A DNA stretch of 64,000 nucleotides from Taiwanofungus camphoratus (GCA_003999685.1 CP021230.1:620001-684000), one strand, 5' to 3'. Numbered from the stretch's first letter, positions 12,478 to 25,650 are shown. Notes: a model not told the origin generated them from the sequence alone. Translations and numbers: made by a program.

Positions 12478-12804
12478 GCCTCACCGGGGAGTTGGCACCC
12501 CCTAGAAGTCATCACCCCCATGATATATGACTTAGATACTGTTGTTTCCCTTAGAAATTTCATGTTTGGTTTTTACATACCTGCTTTCATTTCGAGCTTG
12601 AACAAAAGCAAACAGATGAGTCATTGAGTTTTCCCTTCTTCTGAGCATTTGCAGGCCATTGTCACGCCTGGGATCACGGTCAGTCATGCCTCGGACGCAT
12701 TCCAAGGGTGGTTTCACACTGTTTTGCAGCGGTCCATGTGTGACAGCGGTGTTACTTGCGCGTTACCTGCCGACTTCTAGGGGGTGCCGACTCCCCGGTG
12801 AGGC
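12478..12804. mobile_element. MITE-like element with 33-bp terminal inverted repeats
   Basis: The 33 bases at 12478-12510 (beginning GCCTCACCGGGGAGT) recur as the reverse complement at 12772-12804 with a single mismatch. The 327-bp unit between them has no coding capacity. Similarity of the flanks may extend the repeats by about five bases outward (TACT-x-T). The target duplication is not clear, so the superfamily is open. It lies 165 bases downstream of the SET-domain gene. Confidence 0.75.
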
Positions 12805-13657
12805 AGAGTAAACACGGCGTGTCAGTCCCGCAGCCGATGATAGCGGCTGAGATCAGAGGCAGGTGAGGTAAGGCCTGCCGACGCGCCAAGTTTGCTCAAA
12901 AGCCCGTCGTGAATGATCCTGCATCGAACAAGGGCCCCGTTGCACGCGCACTGGGATGCTCGTTGTGGCACCATGCTAATCACGAAGTATGTTGTCACAT
13001 GCAACGCCGGCATGCGGTCGGCGAGAGAGCTTGCAGCCATGTATGTGCGCATGGGTGGAGGACCATGGGTGGAAGCAGGCATGACATGACGAGAGAGGGA
13101 GAAAACCGCTGGCGGAGCAGAGATGCATGACGCTCGGAGTGAGTGCTGAGAGACGCGGGTACTCCTTTCTGTGATTGAAGCCCTGCTAAAGTCTGCGGAG
13201 CATGTCCGGCGTCGGGCGTTCGCCACTTAGGCGACCAGCTGAGAAGGGTTTCAGGAAGGTTATCGATTCGCTTGAGCATCACCAGACTAAGTCCAGAGAA
13301 AGATATGAGGGACGCCATAGAAATCCATGAGATCCCAAAATCAGAAGAATGTTATGAATGGCAGGAGCCAAAGCCTGTGCGTTCGAGAGAACAGTGGGAA
13401 GGGTAAAGATCTAAATGGTCAAAGTGATAACGACACCGGACGGAACGGGTTGTCGACGTACGTTGAGATAGGCGACACTAGCAGTGTTAGTGAAGGGTAT
13501 GTTCTTGGGCAAATTGAGAAACACCTGCGCTTGCCGGGCAGAACGTTACATCATTTTCTAAAGTACCCATCATCGCTGTAGTTCGCAATCCTTATACCAT
13601 GGAACACAAGGACTTCCGGAGCACTCAAGTGACAGACGAGGATTCATTCATTGAGCC
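12805..13657. other. stretch between small transposons, no gene recognised
   Basis: Open frames on the minus strand (12822-13226 and 12995-13318) overlap each other in different frames and resemble no family I know. No RNA gene or repeat was found. Confidence 0.4.
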
Positions 13658-13879
13658 GGCGCCTTACTGTTCCGGGTCAAACTCATTGCAAGGTTATTGA
13701 CAGTTATTGACATGTTTTAAACATGTTTTCAACTATGTCAATAGAGCGTATTCGCAGCTAAGAGAGACCGTTATTTGCTTATTTTTTCCTTTTTTGCTCG
13801 AGTTCAAATTGGGTGCGAATACGCTCTAATAACTACCTTGTCAGAAACCAAGTAGTTTTACACGGAACAGTACGGCGCC
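13658..13879. mobile_element. 222-bp MITE with about 26-bp imperfect inverted repeats
   Basis: The ends 13658-13683 (GGCGCCTTACTGTTCCG, continuing) and 13854-13879 are reverse complements with about three mismatches. There is no ORF. Its middle is occupied by a second inverted-repeat unit (13744-13826). A target duplication outside the ends was not evident. Confidence 0.6.
13744..13826. mobile_element. 83-bp TA-flanked miniature element nested in the larger MITE
   Basis: GAGCGTATTCGCA at 13744-13756 is matched exactly by its reverse complement at 13814-13826. The unit is flanked on both sides by TA (13742-13743, 13827-13828), the target duplication typical of Tc1/mariner-type elements. The centre is T-rich and noncoding. 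Confidence 0.65.
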
Positions 13880-14361
13880 TGCTCCCCTGCCGTGATCCCC
13901 CTAATCCGGGGTCAGAACCGAGTCCATCGTGACATTGAACCACCTGGTTCAGGCGACGACCAGTCTTGCCAGCGCCCTCAACAACAGTTGCCTTAGGATG
14001 GCTAGCATATGGTTATTGATGATTCTTCCTCGGTGAGATATCGGTGAAATGATCGTCCAATGTATTGGCTGTAGTGAGTAACGAAGCGTTTCCCGACTAT
14101 TACTTACTTGACTATCATCATCACCTGCAGGTCATCTGCCTGTTGTCAGTGTGTCATGGCATGAGGTATGATATTCCAAGCCTGCGAACCTGAAAGAAGC
14201 AGAATGTCTACTACCGCCATTGGAGACTAACCTCATGGACCCGCGTATGATGCGGCCCCCGTTTGAGGCTTATCTAGAACTTCCCGAACCTTGCCTTGAA
14301 ATAAAAACTAAACGATCCAGAAAGGTGCCGCCTGCATCTTGGCTATCTTTTCCTCTGTACG
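13880..14361. other. upstream region of the DUF1479 gene
   Basis: About 480 bases with no ORF or repeat that I recognise. It presumably contains the promoter of the following gene; no clear TATA box was picked out. Confidence 0.35.
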
Positions 14362-16494
14362 ATGCTCTATAAGGTCCCTAGAAGTGTACCTCACGTCAGG
14401 CCTTACGCTTTCGTCCGGAGGTATGCAGCCGTGGGCACGACTACTGGCACCGTCAGTACGCGAGCCGAGGGACTGCCCGCGGGGCTGCGGAAGATGAAGG
14501 AGGAAGGCACGATCATGGACGTATTTGGCGGGCTCTCAGGCGAAGCGTTACCCCTTCCCCCGCGCTTCGCTGCGCTCAAGAAGGAAATATGCAAAGATCC
14601 GGAGGGGATGGTGCAGAGTTGGCGGGGAATACTGAAGGAGCTTGAAGATGCCGTGGAGGAGGTGGCGAGGAAAGGGGCAGACGTACGTACTGACTCCATC
14701 GCGTGTATTATTGTTGTGAAGGTACCCTGCGGTTGAGCCTCCGGGTTGTGCTTTGGCTTTCTACGAATGAGATTTCCGGGTGCATCTGAGTGGATTCCGG
14801 TTGTCCCGATGCCGCAATGCGGGCACATTACCATTGTTTGGGTGAGGAGAAACTTGTCGCTTTGCTGAGCTTCCAGTTTGCAGATGATCCCAAAAGTGTC
14901 TTTTGCCGACGTCACTAAGGGGCTTTCAAGTAAGCAAGAGAAGGACATCAAAAGCACCGGTGTTGTCATCATCAAGGGAGGTGTTTCCAGAGAGGTAAGT
15001 TGGGTTATGCAAGAAATTGGGGTACTTTTTAACATGAGATTCACGAACAGGAAGCCTTGGCTTGGAAACAGTCGATCAGGAATTACATTCGCGCAAACGA
15101 GGACAAGGTCAAAGGTGGGCACACATTTTGCTGATGTAATCGCGATCGACCACTGACGTTGTTTCCCTCTGCAGGCGGACCCCCAGACAACATTGTCTTC
15201 TACGAGATCTACAACTCCTCCGCGCAGATCGCAGCCAGGACGCACCCCGCGCTCATCGCAACGCAGCGCGCGCTCCTCTCGCTCTGGCACGCGTCCCGCT
15301 CCGCGCCGCCCGCGTCCGCAGCGTTGTCCGCGAGCCTGCGCACGCCGATCTCGTACTTCGACCGCCTGCGGATCCGCCCGCCGGGCCCCAGCACGTTCAC
15401 GCTCGGCCCGCACATCGACAGCGGCGGCGTCGAGCGCTGGGAGGACCCCGGGTTCCGTGCATGCTTTGCCCGCATCCTCGAGGGCGGCGAGCGCTGGCGG
15501 GCGCACGACCCGTTTGACGTCAGCCCCCGCCTCAGTGCGAAGCAAGACCTGTACGACGGCCCGTGAGCATCGCTATACCCATCACGCTCTCACACTTCCA
15601 GCCTTCTTCTGCTTCGATGGGACCTACTCACGCGTCACATCGCATTGTGACAGGAACCAGTGCTCGATATTCCGGCCGTGGCAGGGCTGGACGGCGTTGT
15701 CGGACACTGGCCCGGGTGAGGGCACCCTCCGTGTCCTGCCCATGCTGTCGCTGTCTACCGCATACATCATGCTCCGCCCGTTCTTCCGCCCGCGCCCAGG
15801 CCTCCGCACCCCGTCCCTGCGCGCAGAGGACTGGGAGCTCGACCTGGACGGGACCTTGTTCCCGGGGAGCGTGCCGCGGAAGGCGCAGGAGCTCAACGCG
15901 GCGACGCACCCGCACCTTGTCCTCAACCAGACGCTCATTTCAATCCCCCGCGTCGAGCCGGGAGATCAGGTGTACTGTATGTTTTGCTATTTATGTTATT
16001 GGTAATTTGTGCTGATGGACGTCCGCTATCGCGCGGGTTTGTGCTGCAGGGCATTGTGACGTGGTGCACGCCGTGGAGAGCGAGCACACGGGACCAGGCG
16101 ACTCGTCAGTACTGTACATCCCCGCGGTGCCGCTCACTGAGTACAAGTGAGCCTTCGCGCACGCATCTTGCTCGTTCTGACAGGCGATCTACTACTCGAT
16201 CCGTCAGTGCCAATTACTTGCGTGACCAAGTCGCGGCATTCAAGAGCGGGTTACCCTCCCCGTGAGTAAACTGCTCGGTATATCGCGACTCAGCTCGAAT
16301 GACTGATCCTCGCTCCTGGTAGTGACTTCCCTGGCGGGGAGGGCGAGTCGACTTTTGCTGGTCGCTGTACCGCTGATGATGTGCAGACAACAGAAGGCCG
16401 CCGCCTGCTCGGCCTCGAACCTTTCGAAATTCCCTCCGACGCGGATGAGGGGGAGGCTAACCTCATAAGGATGGCGAATTCGTTTCTGATCTAA
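14362..16494 (+). CDS. DUF1479 (YbiU-like) oxygenase-fold protein
   Basis: Member of the DUF1479 family, which adopts the double-stranded beta-helix fold of Fe(II)/2-oxoglutarate oxygenases. The substrate is unknown. Exon 1 opens MLYKVPRSVPHVRPY, possibly a mitochondrial presequence (Arg/Tyr-rich, few acidic residues), then GLPAGLRKMKEEGTIMDVFG. Later exons give VSFADVTKGLSSKQEKDIK, TGVVIIKGGVSREEALAWK and PDNIVFYEIYNSSAQ. The metal site is suggested by GPHIDSGGVERWED (about 15410) and, some 200 residues later, HCDVVHAVESEH (about 16050), giving H-x-D and the distal His. YLPAVPLTEYN-like and IYYSIRQCQ segments follow, and the C-terminus is MANSFLI. About six short introns keep the frame open. 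The start was chosen because it is the first ATG in frame with the conserved N-terminal block. Confidence 0.85.
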
Positions 16495-16650
16495 GCTGCG
16501 ACGGTCACTTCGAGTCGATTAGGATTACGTGAACACTCATGGTGTAGATATACCTCCATTGAAAGCTATAGTAGTCAATGAGGAAGATAACAATACAACT
16601 TCATCACAGTAGCGCTACATGTTGCTTTTGAGTGACCTCGTTGTTGAAGC

Positions 16651-19600
16651 TCAAAGCTGAGCATCTGGTAATCTGAGCGTCCACTCCATTTTGGTCAGCT
16701 CGGGTTTTACCACCTTCTCGAGTGGATCTGTCTGTCGTTGCTTCGCATACTCCTGCATGCGCGCCGCCCAGCTGTCTGCAGGCGCGGTGTCAATTGCACC
16801 GTCAGATTCAGGCGGCCTTTTCCAGATCTCCTCCACAGCTGCTCCTAGTTCTTCACCAAAACTGAGTAACTCCTGCTGCAACGCACGCCCTTCTTTTTGA
16901 TGTTCTTCCGTGAACTGCAGCAAATGCGGAAGGAGACCCACAGCATCGGCTAAGACGGGAGAATTGTTCAATGCTTCAATCACGGGTCCGAACGAAAGAT
17001 GTCTCACCATGAACCGTGGTAAATCTGCCCACGAGTTTTGTCACAGACTTTAGTAGATATTCTTCCTCATCCACAGTTCCCTTCCTGCCTGAACCAACCT
17101 TTCGCTCAAGTTTCCGTTTGGAGCGGGAACTGCGCCTGTCAAGCAATTGATATCAGGCCTGTCTGTCAAATCAGAACAGCGACATTTACTTCGATGTTGT
17201 CCTTGACACTGTAGACGGGGCTTGTGTGTAACGTGTGAATGCAGTCCCGGCCATGGAGATATCAGTCATGACGTCCACATTGTGCAGATCCATATCTTCA
17301 ACTCCGTAGAACGCGTCTGCAGAATCAGACGTGAGCTATAGATCTTCAGGGATGAAGAAAGAGGGATCATACGTACCGGGCTCCTCAACCTTTCGCACGC
17401 GGAGTTCGCGCAGGCGTTGAACCTGTTTACGCAACTGATCTCTCATTTCGCTGATCTCTTCCGCGATCTGAGCACGAGAATCAAGCGCGCCAGGATGTAT
17501 AATATCCGCCAAAAGGTCCAAACGAGAGCCCAACGTTATCTAATGACCGGTCTTAAGGTAGGGAGCAAGTCAGAAACTTTCGAGATACTGACCACTCGAC
17601 GGGCCTCTGAGAAATGATTGCCTTCAACGAGAACCCTTGTGGCTTCCTTGACGTTGTGGGCATAGTCAAGGAGAACTCGCGCGGCATCCATGAAGCGCTT
17701 CTTCGAAGAGAGATCCTCTATACACAGATAAGTGCTGAAAACTTCTGAAGAGCATAGTCTTACCTGCTACACGGTATGCCATAGACTCGAGGTCTTCGCC
17801 AGAGACATTGACCTGCAATGCCAGTTCGAACAGTTCCTGCCAATCAAGAGCTTTTTCATGGGCAACCATGGCTTTCAGAGGCTTTCTCGCCTGCCGGAAT
17901 ACTTTGGAGGACAGGAAAGCTCGACAAAACTGTTAACAGCAGCAACAAGTGAACTTACCAAACGCCGCTTCCCTAAAGTTTCTCCGCTCAAAAAGCCAGT
18001 CACCATACGCATTCAAGACAGCCTATAACATTCATATCATGAAGGGGGGGCCGATGTACGCCGAGAACGAACTCACCTCGTAGTGGTCAGTCTTTCGCCA
18101 AATGGATAGTGCATGGTCGTAGAGCTGATGTTTTTCCACGTATTCAATTGCCTCGTCAAATCGTTCAGGACCTATCCTACATGAGTCATGCTCAGGTATA
18201 GATTGGTACTTAAAATCACCTGCTAGACTGAGATTTACAAGAGCTTTCTCATGTCGTTTCAAATGGTCATCAATTTTGAACCTTTGATAGTAATGGTCCA
18301 AGGCTCGGAGCTCGCGAAGGAAGGGCAAGTATTCTCTGGGATCCTGCATTGGAAATACGGTTAGCCGATTAACATCGCAATGGGAACAGGACCCACCTTC
18401 TGCGCATGCTGAGCAATCATGAGAACAAGCGAGAAATCATACATCCCAAGAGCTGTGTCGAATAGCTTATCGGCATCCACAAGGAAAATGATGTATTTGA
18501 CGGCATCTTCCACTAGTTGGGGTTCAGTATCTGTACACGAGCATCACGGCAGGATCAGTAACCTGAATGTAAATATTGCTGGATAAAGAATAGTGAGATC
18601 ACGGACCTCGAAGCCTCAACAGTAGAGCTAGCCCCGCTTCGTGATCAGGAGGTCTCTTCACGACGTGCGCTGTCAGGATCGAGTTTACATATCGCTTCAA
18701 ATCGTTCTTTTCCAGCTCTAGCCGCACTCCATCACATACTTCAGACACCACTTCGGCTGGCAATGATCCTTGTCTAGTAGTAGTCTGGGGTGAGTGGAGC
18801 CAATGACATAAGCGAAAACTTGGCATACCCTATACTGGTCAAGAATAGATTGATATAGTCAGGGTCTCCTACTTGGTGAACAAATGACGGCAGCCGTTCC
18901 ATGAATGAGACTCGGTTATGTTCGACGAAAACGTTCAGGTCAATTCGATGTTTTCGACATGATAAGAATGCCTTGCCATAGTCCTCTCTGTATGATACTG
19001 TGAGAACTTGTATGATTACACAATGATACAGAAGAACTTAACCTATCAATATCCTGCCGAACAATTTCCATGACTAGCGGTCTCGGGTTGATTGTCTCGA
19101 GGTTTCCTCTAGGCATCTGTAACACCAGACTCATTGTGCTCGGAACCGCGGCAACTATCCGCGATCCACGTTCAACCCTCCTCGTTTCCCATTCCAGAAG
19201 TGTCGCATCAGCCAGACCAGAAAGTATAGAAGAGAGTATATGGAGGGACGCAAATTGAGCAACATGCGCCGTGGTGGTGAAAATAAGAAAGCCTGAAGCG
19301 ACCGTGAACGAATTCACATTAGTGGCTAGTGTTCGACTCTCTCTATTATTACTAGCGACGTGTAGCTTGCCACCGTGCGAGAGGCCAATGAATAGCGACG
19401 GTGGTAAATCTGCTAGAGATTGTTCACTCCCTGCAGCTCTTGAGCCTAGATGGTGCAACGCTGAGAAACAAAATTCTGTAAATTGGGCGTCTGCCACCAA
19501 AGAGCGGTTTGTAGTGTCAACTGAGAACCCAGAGGTAAGACTCATCTGCTTTTCGATTGGCGAACAAACGACTCACTCGTGAAGAGCTCTCCATCAGCTG

Positions 19601-22148
19601 CTTGCCAAGTGATCCCTTCGTCTGCGGGAACTATTCGGCCATTCCGCGAAGGCATCTGGACCTCATATCTCTCTTGGACCCTGTTAGCCCTCACAGATAC
19701 AATGCTAATCATGTCATTTTTGGCCTCGCTTGGGTCAGTGCTGAGTACGGCAAGTCGAATCACCTCAGCAACATCTCCAATTTCAGACCTCGCACCGGTG
19801 ACTGCAAGATCCCACACAATGATCTGTCGATAACATCGCGTATCTGTCCGTTCATCATCAGAGTCAATACGACCGACCCAGATCCTTTCTGGATTCATGA
19901 CCTTCCCGTGGCCAGGTCCAAGTCGAGTGTGCAGATCAACGAGCTCAATGGATCCGGACTCCCAAAGCAGTGCAAGGATGTCACGGGAGGTAGAGAATGC
20001 TGCATGGACGGGAACTGACGTACGGCTGGTCTTTAAAGCGTCCATGGAAGACTGAGCCAATGAGGGTGCAGACACTGGCAAGACGTAGGACGACATAGGA
20101 GGTGGAACATTCTGTGTACGGAACGGAGTGAGTAAAATCCGGGCTACCGGAAGAATTTATAGCGTGATTAGGCTATGGACGTGATCAGTAGGAGGACAGA
20201 CGTACTTCCATCGAAGACGGCAACTGATCCAGAATCCACCGGTGGCTTGCTAGGAGAACTATAAATCCCCCAGGCGTACGTGCGTTGTATAATCTCGGCT
20301 AGATTTCGAGAGAAGGGATTGTACTATTCAGATGCGATCGTCTCCCAAGCAGAATGATGAACGTACAATCGGTGGTAAGAATGATCCGCAGGGCATCCTC
20401 CGGGTGCCAAGAGACTGAAGTGAATCGACCCGGCCTCTTTAACGAATTGCGCGGAGCCGGGATCTCTTGTTTGAGATACCTGTCTTACGATAATGGCCAT
20501 CAACGATCATTCACACTGTCGTAAGACAGCGGCAGTCATGCACATACCAGTGGTAGTTCCCTGTAGTCCAGAGTTGTACTGCGATGTTGCATTAGTCGAC
20601 ATTATACGTTTCCATTGCATAGGTAAGAACCTATATTGTAAAAAAAAATAGACATACCGATGTCACCGTCGTTACCCTCGATCCAGACACTCAAGACATT
20701 CGAGTCCGCACTCCAGCCGATTTCACGCACCGCATATCCCCACCGACTGACATCGCCTTCCTCGGCCTTCTCCTTGACTTTCTTTCCCTCCGTCCACTCC
20801 CTCAAACCAAACTCCCCGTGACGAAGCCCGTTGCGCTCGAAAAAAATGACATCGTGCCTGCCCTCACGGCCTTTTCCCAGCCCTTCATCTGCCCCGAAAC
20901 GCTGTGTCCCTACGATCAGGTTCCCCGACGGCCGCCAAGCGAGTGTGTGCTCGAGGCCTGCAACAGGTTCAGTTGTGCTCTGCAATGCACCGTCGCGAGA
21001 GTAGACGCGAAGGATGCGATGTTGGCGGGTGCCTTCAACCTTCACATTAGAAATACAGAGTGACAAGAGTCGAAGGTGAGAAAATCGATCAAAATCGCTG
21101 TTTTGGATTGTACCCACAGTGGAAGACAACAAAGCCGAGACTACAAAGAATGCACCATCCCCGCGCCAGCTTACGCGTGGGCAACCATCGTCGTCTGGAC
21201 TCATGCCCACCGTCGAAAGGTCGAGACCGGCTTGTGCAGCGCCCTTTCCTAGCGAGCCGTGGAACTGGGTGTGCTTCGCACCCCAACCAAGTGCAATCGG
21301 CGCATCTGAAGGAACCAACCATTGATACCTGAGTAACTATAGAAGGAGGCGTGACCGACCTTCGCCGAAATCGGACGGATGCAGTGGAGATTCTAATAGA
21401 ATGTCAAATGTTGAGGTCATCAAGATGAGTTTGTCATCTCCTGTGAAGCGAGCGAGACATTAATCAATCAATCAATCAATAGTACATGCTTGCGAAACAG
21501 AGGGAGAAAACACGATATCGAAAATGCGGTTGCGAAGAGCAACGGACTAACCAGTAACCAAGACAAGTAGCGTATCATCAGGCCCCCATGCAGCTGCCAG
21601 GATGCCAGACTCGACGGAACCGATGACTTCGACCTATGCAAGAAAACAAAGTACTCTATATGAAGCCCAACTGACCAAGCGGAAAAAAACCCATACCTGA
21701 GCTTCCTCTTCCTCCATAGGAAGAGTGGCGATATCTCCGGTACGAGTCACAAGGACAATATCACGAGTATCAGGCAAGAGTTTCATACTGATAATTTCGG
21801 GTACGCGCTTGCTGATCGGTTTGGTCGAATTAAAGGAAGGGGAAGCACATGTGGTGTAGGAGGCTACGCGGATAGTGTTCGGTGGATTTATCTGAGAAAC
21901 AATCATTGGTCAATATCTGTGGGTGACCAAGGACATACGACAAGACCGACTTTGTGCTCTTCCGGTCCAGGTTCGCCTCCCGCAACTCTCCAAATCTCAA
22001 TCTCGGTGTCTGCATCCGCATTGCGAAATTCCGTCGCGACATATAGTGCATCCTGCTCAGGATCGATGGAAACGGCACAAATATGACGGCTCCTCCTTGT
22101 AGCGTCGAGATCAGAGCGAGAGGACTTCCAGAGTGAGAGATTCCTCAT
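16651..22148 (-). CDS. ELP1: Elongator complex subunit 1 (IKI3/ELP1)
   Basis: Scaffold of the Elongator complex, needed for the cm5-type modification of U34 in cytosolic tRNAs. It starts at the ATG at 22146-22148 (MRNLSLWKSSRSDLD), followed by a propeller blade with ALYVATEF and TEIEIWRV. Further N-terminal WD-like segments include VSWRGDGAFFVVSAL (about 21160) and LRVYSRDGALQSTTEPV. The second half is alpha-solenoid: DPREYLPFLRELRALDHYYQ and RFKIDDHLKRHEKALVNL (about 18250-18340), a block highly typical of ELP1. The C-terminus gives KPELTKMEWTLRLPD before the stop at 16651. The span of 5.5 kb with roughly a dozen short introns fits a protein of about 1300 residues. It is divergent from EFG1, with 332 bases between the starts. 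An (ATCA)n tract lies in one intron. Confidence 0.92.
21462..21481. repeat. short (ATCA)n microsatellite in an ELP1 intron
   Basis: Four to five copies of ATCA in a row, within noncoding sequence between ELP1 exons. Confidence 0.7.
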
Positions 22149-22480
22149 CGCGCCTCAGGATCTTTCGAGCGTCAAGCGTATCCTTAGCCTGCCACAAAAC
22201 TGAAAATAAGCAGTTTCGCGTTGGCGGTATCCTTGCGGTCTCGGAGTAGATAACTTTGCTAGTCGTAAAGGGAGACTTTAGATTAGCCAATATATTACTC
22301 GCTCACCGTCTTGCGGAATTTCTTGAAGGTGTCACGTGAAAACATCGATCGACGGATTTCGAAAGGAGTGTTAAGCGCCGTTGGGCAGCGATTCCAGAAC
22401 CCTGACGCTTGCACTGAGGAATCCACTCCGCGATATCAGTTTCCTTTGTCCCTTGTGGCAAAAAATCCTTAGAGTGTTCA
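22149..22480. promoter_or_regulatory. shared upstream region of ELP1 and EFG1
   Basis: The 332 bases between two divergent start codons must carry both promoters. No TATA box or known factor site could be assigned with confidence. Confidence 0.5.
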
Positions 22481-23863
22481 TGGCTCCGACACGGCATGAT
22501 GATCTACCGTCATCTACACCTGCTCAATCCACCTCTAAGTATAGCGCCCCGAAAGCTAAACACAACTTGAATGGAAAGAAGGTGCATGGGTACAGCACTA
22601 GAAAGGACGCGTCTTCCCCGCTTGCACTTCCTGGTGTGCAGAAAATCAAGGCGTCCCTTCGACAGACGCGCAGGCTGCTCGCGAAGGTGTGCACATTTTT
22701 CCTTATTTGCACGAATTTCGTTTGTGCTACGGTGCTTCCCTCAATGACACGAAAATTCGCCCATCATTTTAAAAGCGTAAAATGCGAATTTGACTGCTCA
22801 AATTGCTCCTAGGATAACGTAGCGGCAGATGTTCGCATGGCGACCGAGCGACGCCTGAAGGCGCTTGAGGCAGACCTCGAGCAGGCTGAGCATGCGCGGA
22901 AGGAGCGTGTAATGGCAGTGCGGTACCATAGAATCAAGTTCTTCGGTACGCTTCATCTCTAATGATATTTGATTTATCTGACTCAACTGCTAACTGTGTG
23001 CCGTACCCAACATTCATTCACTGTTCACGGGTTGGAATTGAAACTGGGCCTAATCTCGCTATTTTTTGCTTGTTATAGAACGACAAAAGGTGATGCGCCG
23101 AATCCATCAGATCAAACGGCAGTTTTCTCAAGGTCCTGGATCTGAGGGAAACGAGGGAAATAAGCTGGACAAGAAGGACCGAAAGAAATTGGAGAGACAG
23201 CTAGAGGAACTGAGGGTTGACTTGAACTACATCCTAGTGCGTCGCTTTTGTTTACTTCAGCGCTCTTACTCATTGCATACAATGGACTCCTGAACGCGTT
23301 AGAACTACCCCAAAACAAAGAAGTACATCTCCCTCTTCCCGCCCGAGCTCCGTGCCGAGTCACATGCGGCCCCTGACCCGTACCCGCACACAACCTCCAA
23401 AGCAAAATCGAAATCAGACTCGACTATGGACAGCGTGACATCGCAGTCAGAGACGGATGCCCAGCGCGAGGCGGTGCGTGCATGGATACGCGAGCGAATA
23501 GCCGCAGGCGACATGAGCGCCACACCCGAGATTGAGATGCAGGAACACGCTAAGAGTGCGCGGGCTCCAAGCAGGGATGCCCTCAGCAATCCCAGGAAGC
23601 GCGAGAAAGGTGCCAGCACCCACCGAGCGATGGCGAAGGAGACAAGCAAGAAAGGTGTTGGCAGTGTTGGTGGAAAGGGCGTCAAGTCAGACGCGTTCTT
23701 CGGTGATGAGGAGGAGGAAGAAGCAGATGGAAGTGGGTATGACGATGCGGAAGAAGATGAAGGTAGTGATGGAGACGGGATGGGCCAGGAACGGGACAAC
23801 GATAGTGGCGAGTCTTCAGGCGAGAATGAGAGGGGGTATGAAGACGACATGGACTCAGAATGA
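22481..23863 (+). CDS. EFG1: rRNA-processing protein EFG1
   Basis: Nucleolar protein of the small-subunit processome involved in maturing 18S rRNA. The first exon starts MAPTRHDDLPSSTPAQ and includes PGVQKIKASLRQTRRLLAK. Further exons give MATERRLKALEADLEQAE and KERVMAVRYHRIKFFERQK, the helical core that marks the family, followed by KVMRRIHQIKRQF. Then come KKDRKKLERQLEELRVDLNY and YPKTKKYISLFPPE. The C-terminal 150 residues are low-complexity and acidic (DEEEEEADGSGYDDAEEDE) and end at DDMDSE. Three introns (about 22688-22811, 22946-23078 and 23236-23303) separate the exons. The frame is open throughout. Length of about 300 residues is slightly above the yeast protein because of the acidic tail. 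Confidence 0.88.
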
Positions 23864-25640
23864 GTTGTCAGTCGCTCCGTGCGATTGCTATGTCTGTACG
23901 CCCGTCCCGCTCAGTTTGTCATACCTTTCGTCTCATGCCTCGGACTCAGTGTGACCACACTTAGGAATGAGCGCATGAGTGCAAGATTCTGATCGCCGCG
24001 TCTGAGGCCATGGCTTTTCAACGGGATAGCATGGCACGGAAGTTTTCTTGGTGTGCCTCAATCTTTACCTCTAATACCAGCTCATGATAGCGCATGACAT
24101 ATATTGATGACATCTAGAGCCCACATGCGCATGTCGAAGTCGCCGCTGGAGCGCTGAATAGTCCCCCCTTCCACCGTGGGATACTCACTGTCAGAATTTG
24201 ACAGAATTTGGAATTCGTGCGAAGGCGGACCATGTTGCGTATCGTCTAGCACCGTCCCCCCATTCCGTCGATCCCAGTCTCACTATGCCATTCCGGGATG
24301 GTCGAGGCCTCACTTACTTACCATTGATACATTAACAGCCTGTCTTATCGGTCAGCGCGCAGCCAGAGCAATCCGTAGCAGCAGGAAGATAAGCCTCTAC
24401 GACACAGTTCCGCGCAATTTAATGGAATCTTTTGCGTTCAATTCTTCGATGAGAAAGCAAAGCTAGCCATAAACAGATGGCACGGTGCTGATTACCCGTC
24501 AAACAACCACCTCGTCAGGAATGGAGACTTCCACTCCTTTCACAACACAGATTCCCAGCCTGAACGTATCGAATTCCTGTTAGCCTCCTTCATCACCTTG
24601 CTTTATCGTTTGGATGGACCTGGAGCTAATTTAGGTTCAATGGTGAAGTTTCAGCCCTTTGACAAGCACCCTATCACCTTATCCGCGCCAGAACCGTACT
24701 TGTTAAATCAAGGCGTTGATTCCCTGTTGAAATTCTACCAGGGGGTGTCTCATTCTCCGCATCAGGACCGACCTGACGGACGTGCAATTAATCCCGCGCA
24801 ATTGTCTTCCCCAGGGAAAAGATCCGAATATTGCGCCTACCAAGGCGAGCGACAGACGAGCACTCCTCTCCGTAACGTTTGGCGTGGCGATCTGTGATCT
24901 GAGACGCGAGTCCGTCATGATCGCTGCCCTTCCGCCCGCCTCAGCCTCCATCGCTCCTCCCCACCCTCTATCCCACAGGCTGCCGCCTCTGTTCCTATAG
25001 ACCTGCGTCGCGGATTCACGATCACTTGATGCTACCGACGCGATTCAATGCGTCGTCGTTGGTCCCCAACGCGTACGCGTCTTGTCTGCGCTCGTCATCC
25101 TCTGTTGTAGAGTTTTGTCAAGAGCCGCTTTCCGTTCCTGACACCCTTTTCTCATTTCTCATTCCTGGTTTTCAAACCTCTTCTCTCCTTATTCCGATTA
25201 TTTCTCGACGTAAATGACAGGCCGCCCCTGATAACAGTACTAATGCCTCCGCCCGCTCGCTCATACAATTGGTACTTAATTTCAACACTTATTAGATTTG
25301 AATGCACCTCAGTGGCCCTCAGGGTGAATTTGCGTGTACTTATAGGTCCTTGACTACGCTGGGGCACGCGTCGAGGGGCAACGCAACTTGTAATTTCAAG
25401 GGGCGGCGGGACCAGTTACCGAAAAAAAATAGCATTGTGCCACTAAATACTATGGCTTCATGGGAACTGTAAAAAGTTTTGGCAGATCGTGAATGGCTCT
25501 GCAACCACTCAACAGTTTGACCTCGAAATTTCTCTAGGGCCGGGGGAAAACCCTCAGCTAGATTACTGTCTACTCAGAAATTTTAATTGTGTAGGGGAGT
25601 GGTTGTGAGAACAATCCTGAGACAAAGAATGCATTTTGAA
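23864..25640. other. gene-free stretch before the transposon region
   Basis: About 1.8 kb downstream of EFG1 without a recognisable gene. Open frames at 24176-24466 and 24598-24897 match nothing I know. Bases about 25245-25350 resemble 54755-54850 (shared pattern GCTCGCTCATACA, then TTGAATGCACCTC/TCGAATGCACTCC, then GTGTACTTA), which suggests a diverged dispersed repeat. Confidence 0.4.
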
Positions 25641-25650
25641 AGTGTAATGC

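Noticed and set aside
14403-15545. 380-codon minus-strand ORF across the DUF1479 gene
   Set aside because: It has an odd Arg/Ala composition and is the antisense of GC-rich exons that encode a recognised family on the plus strand.
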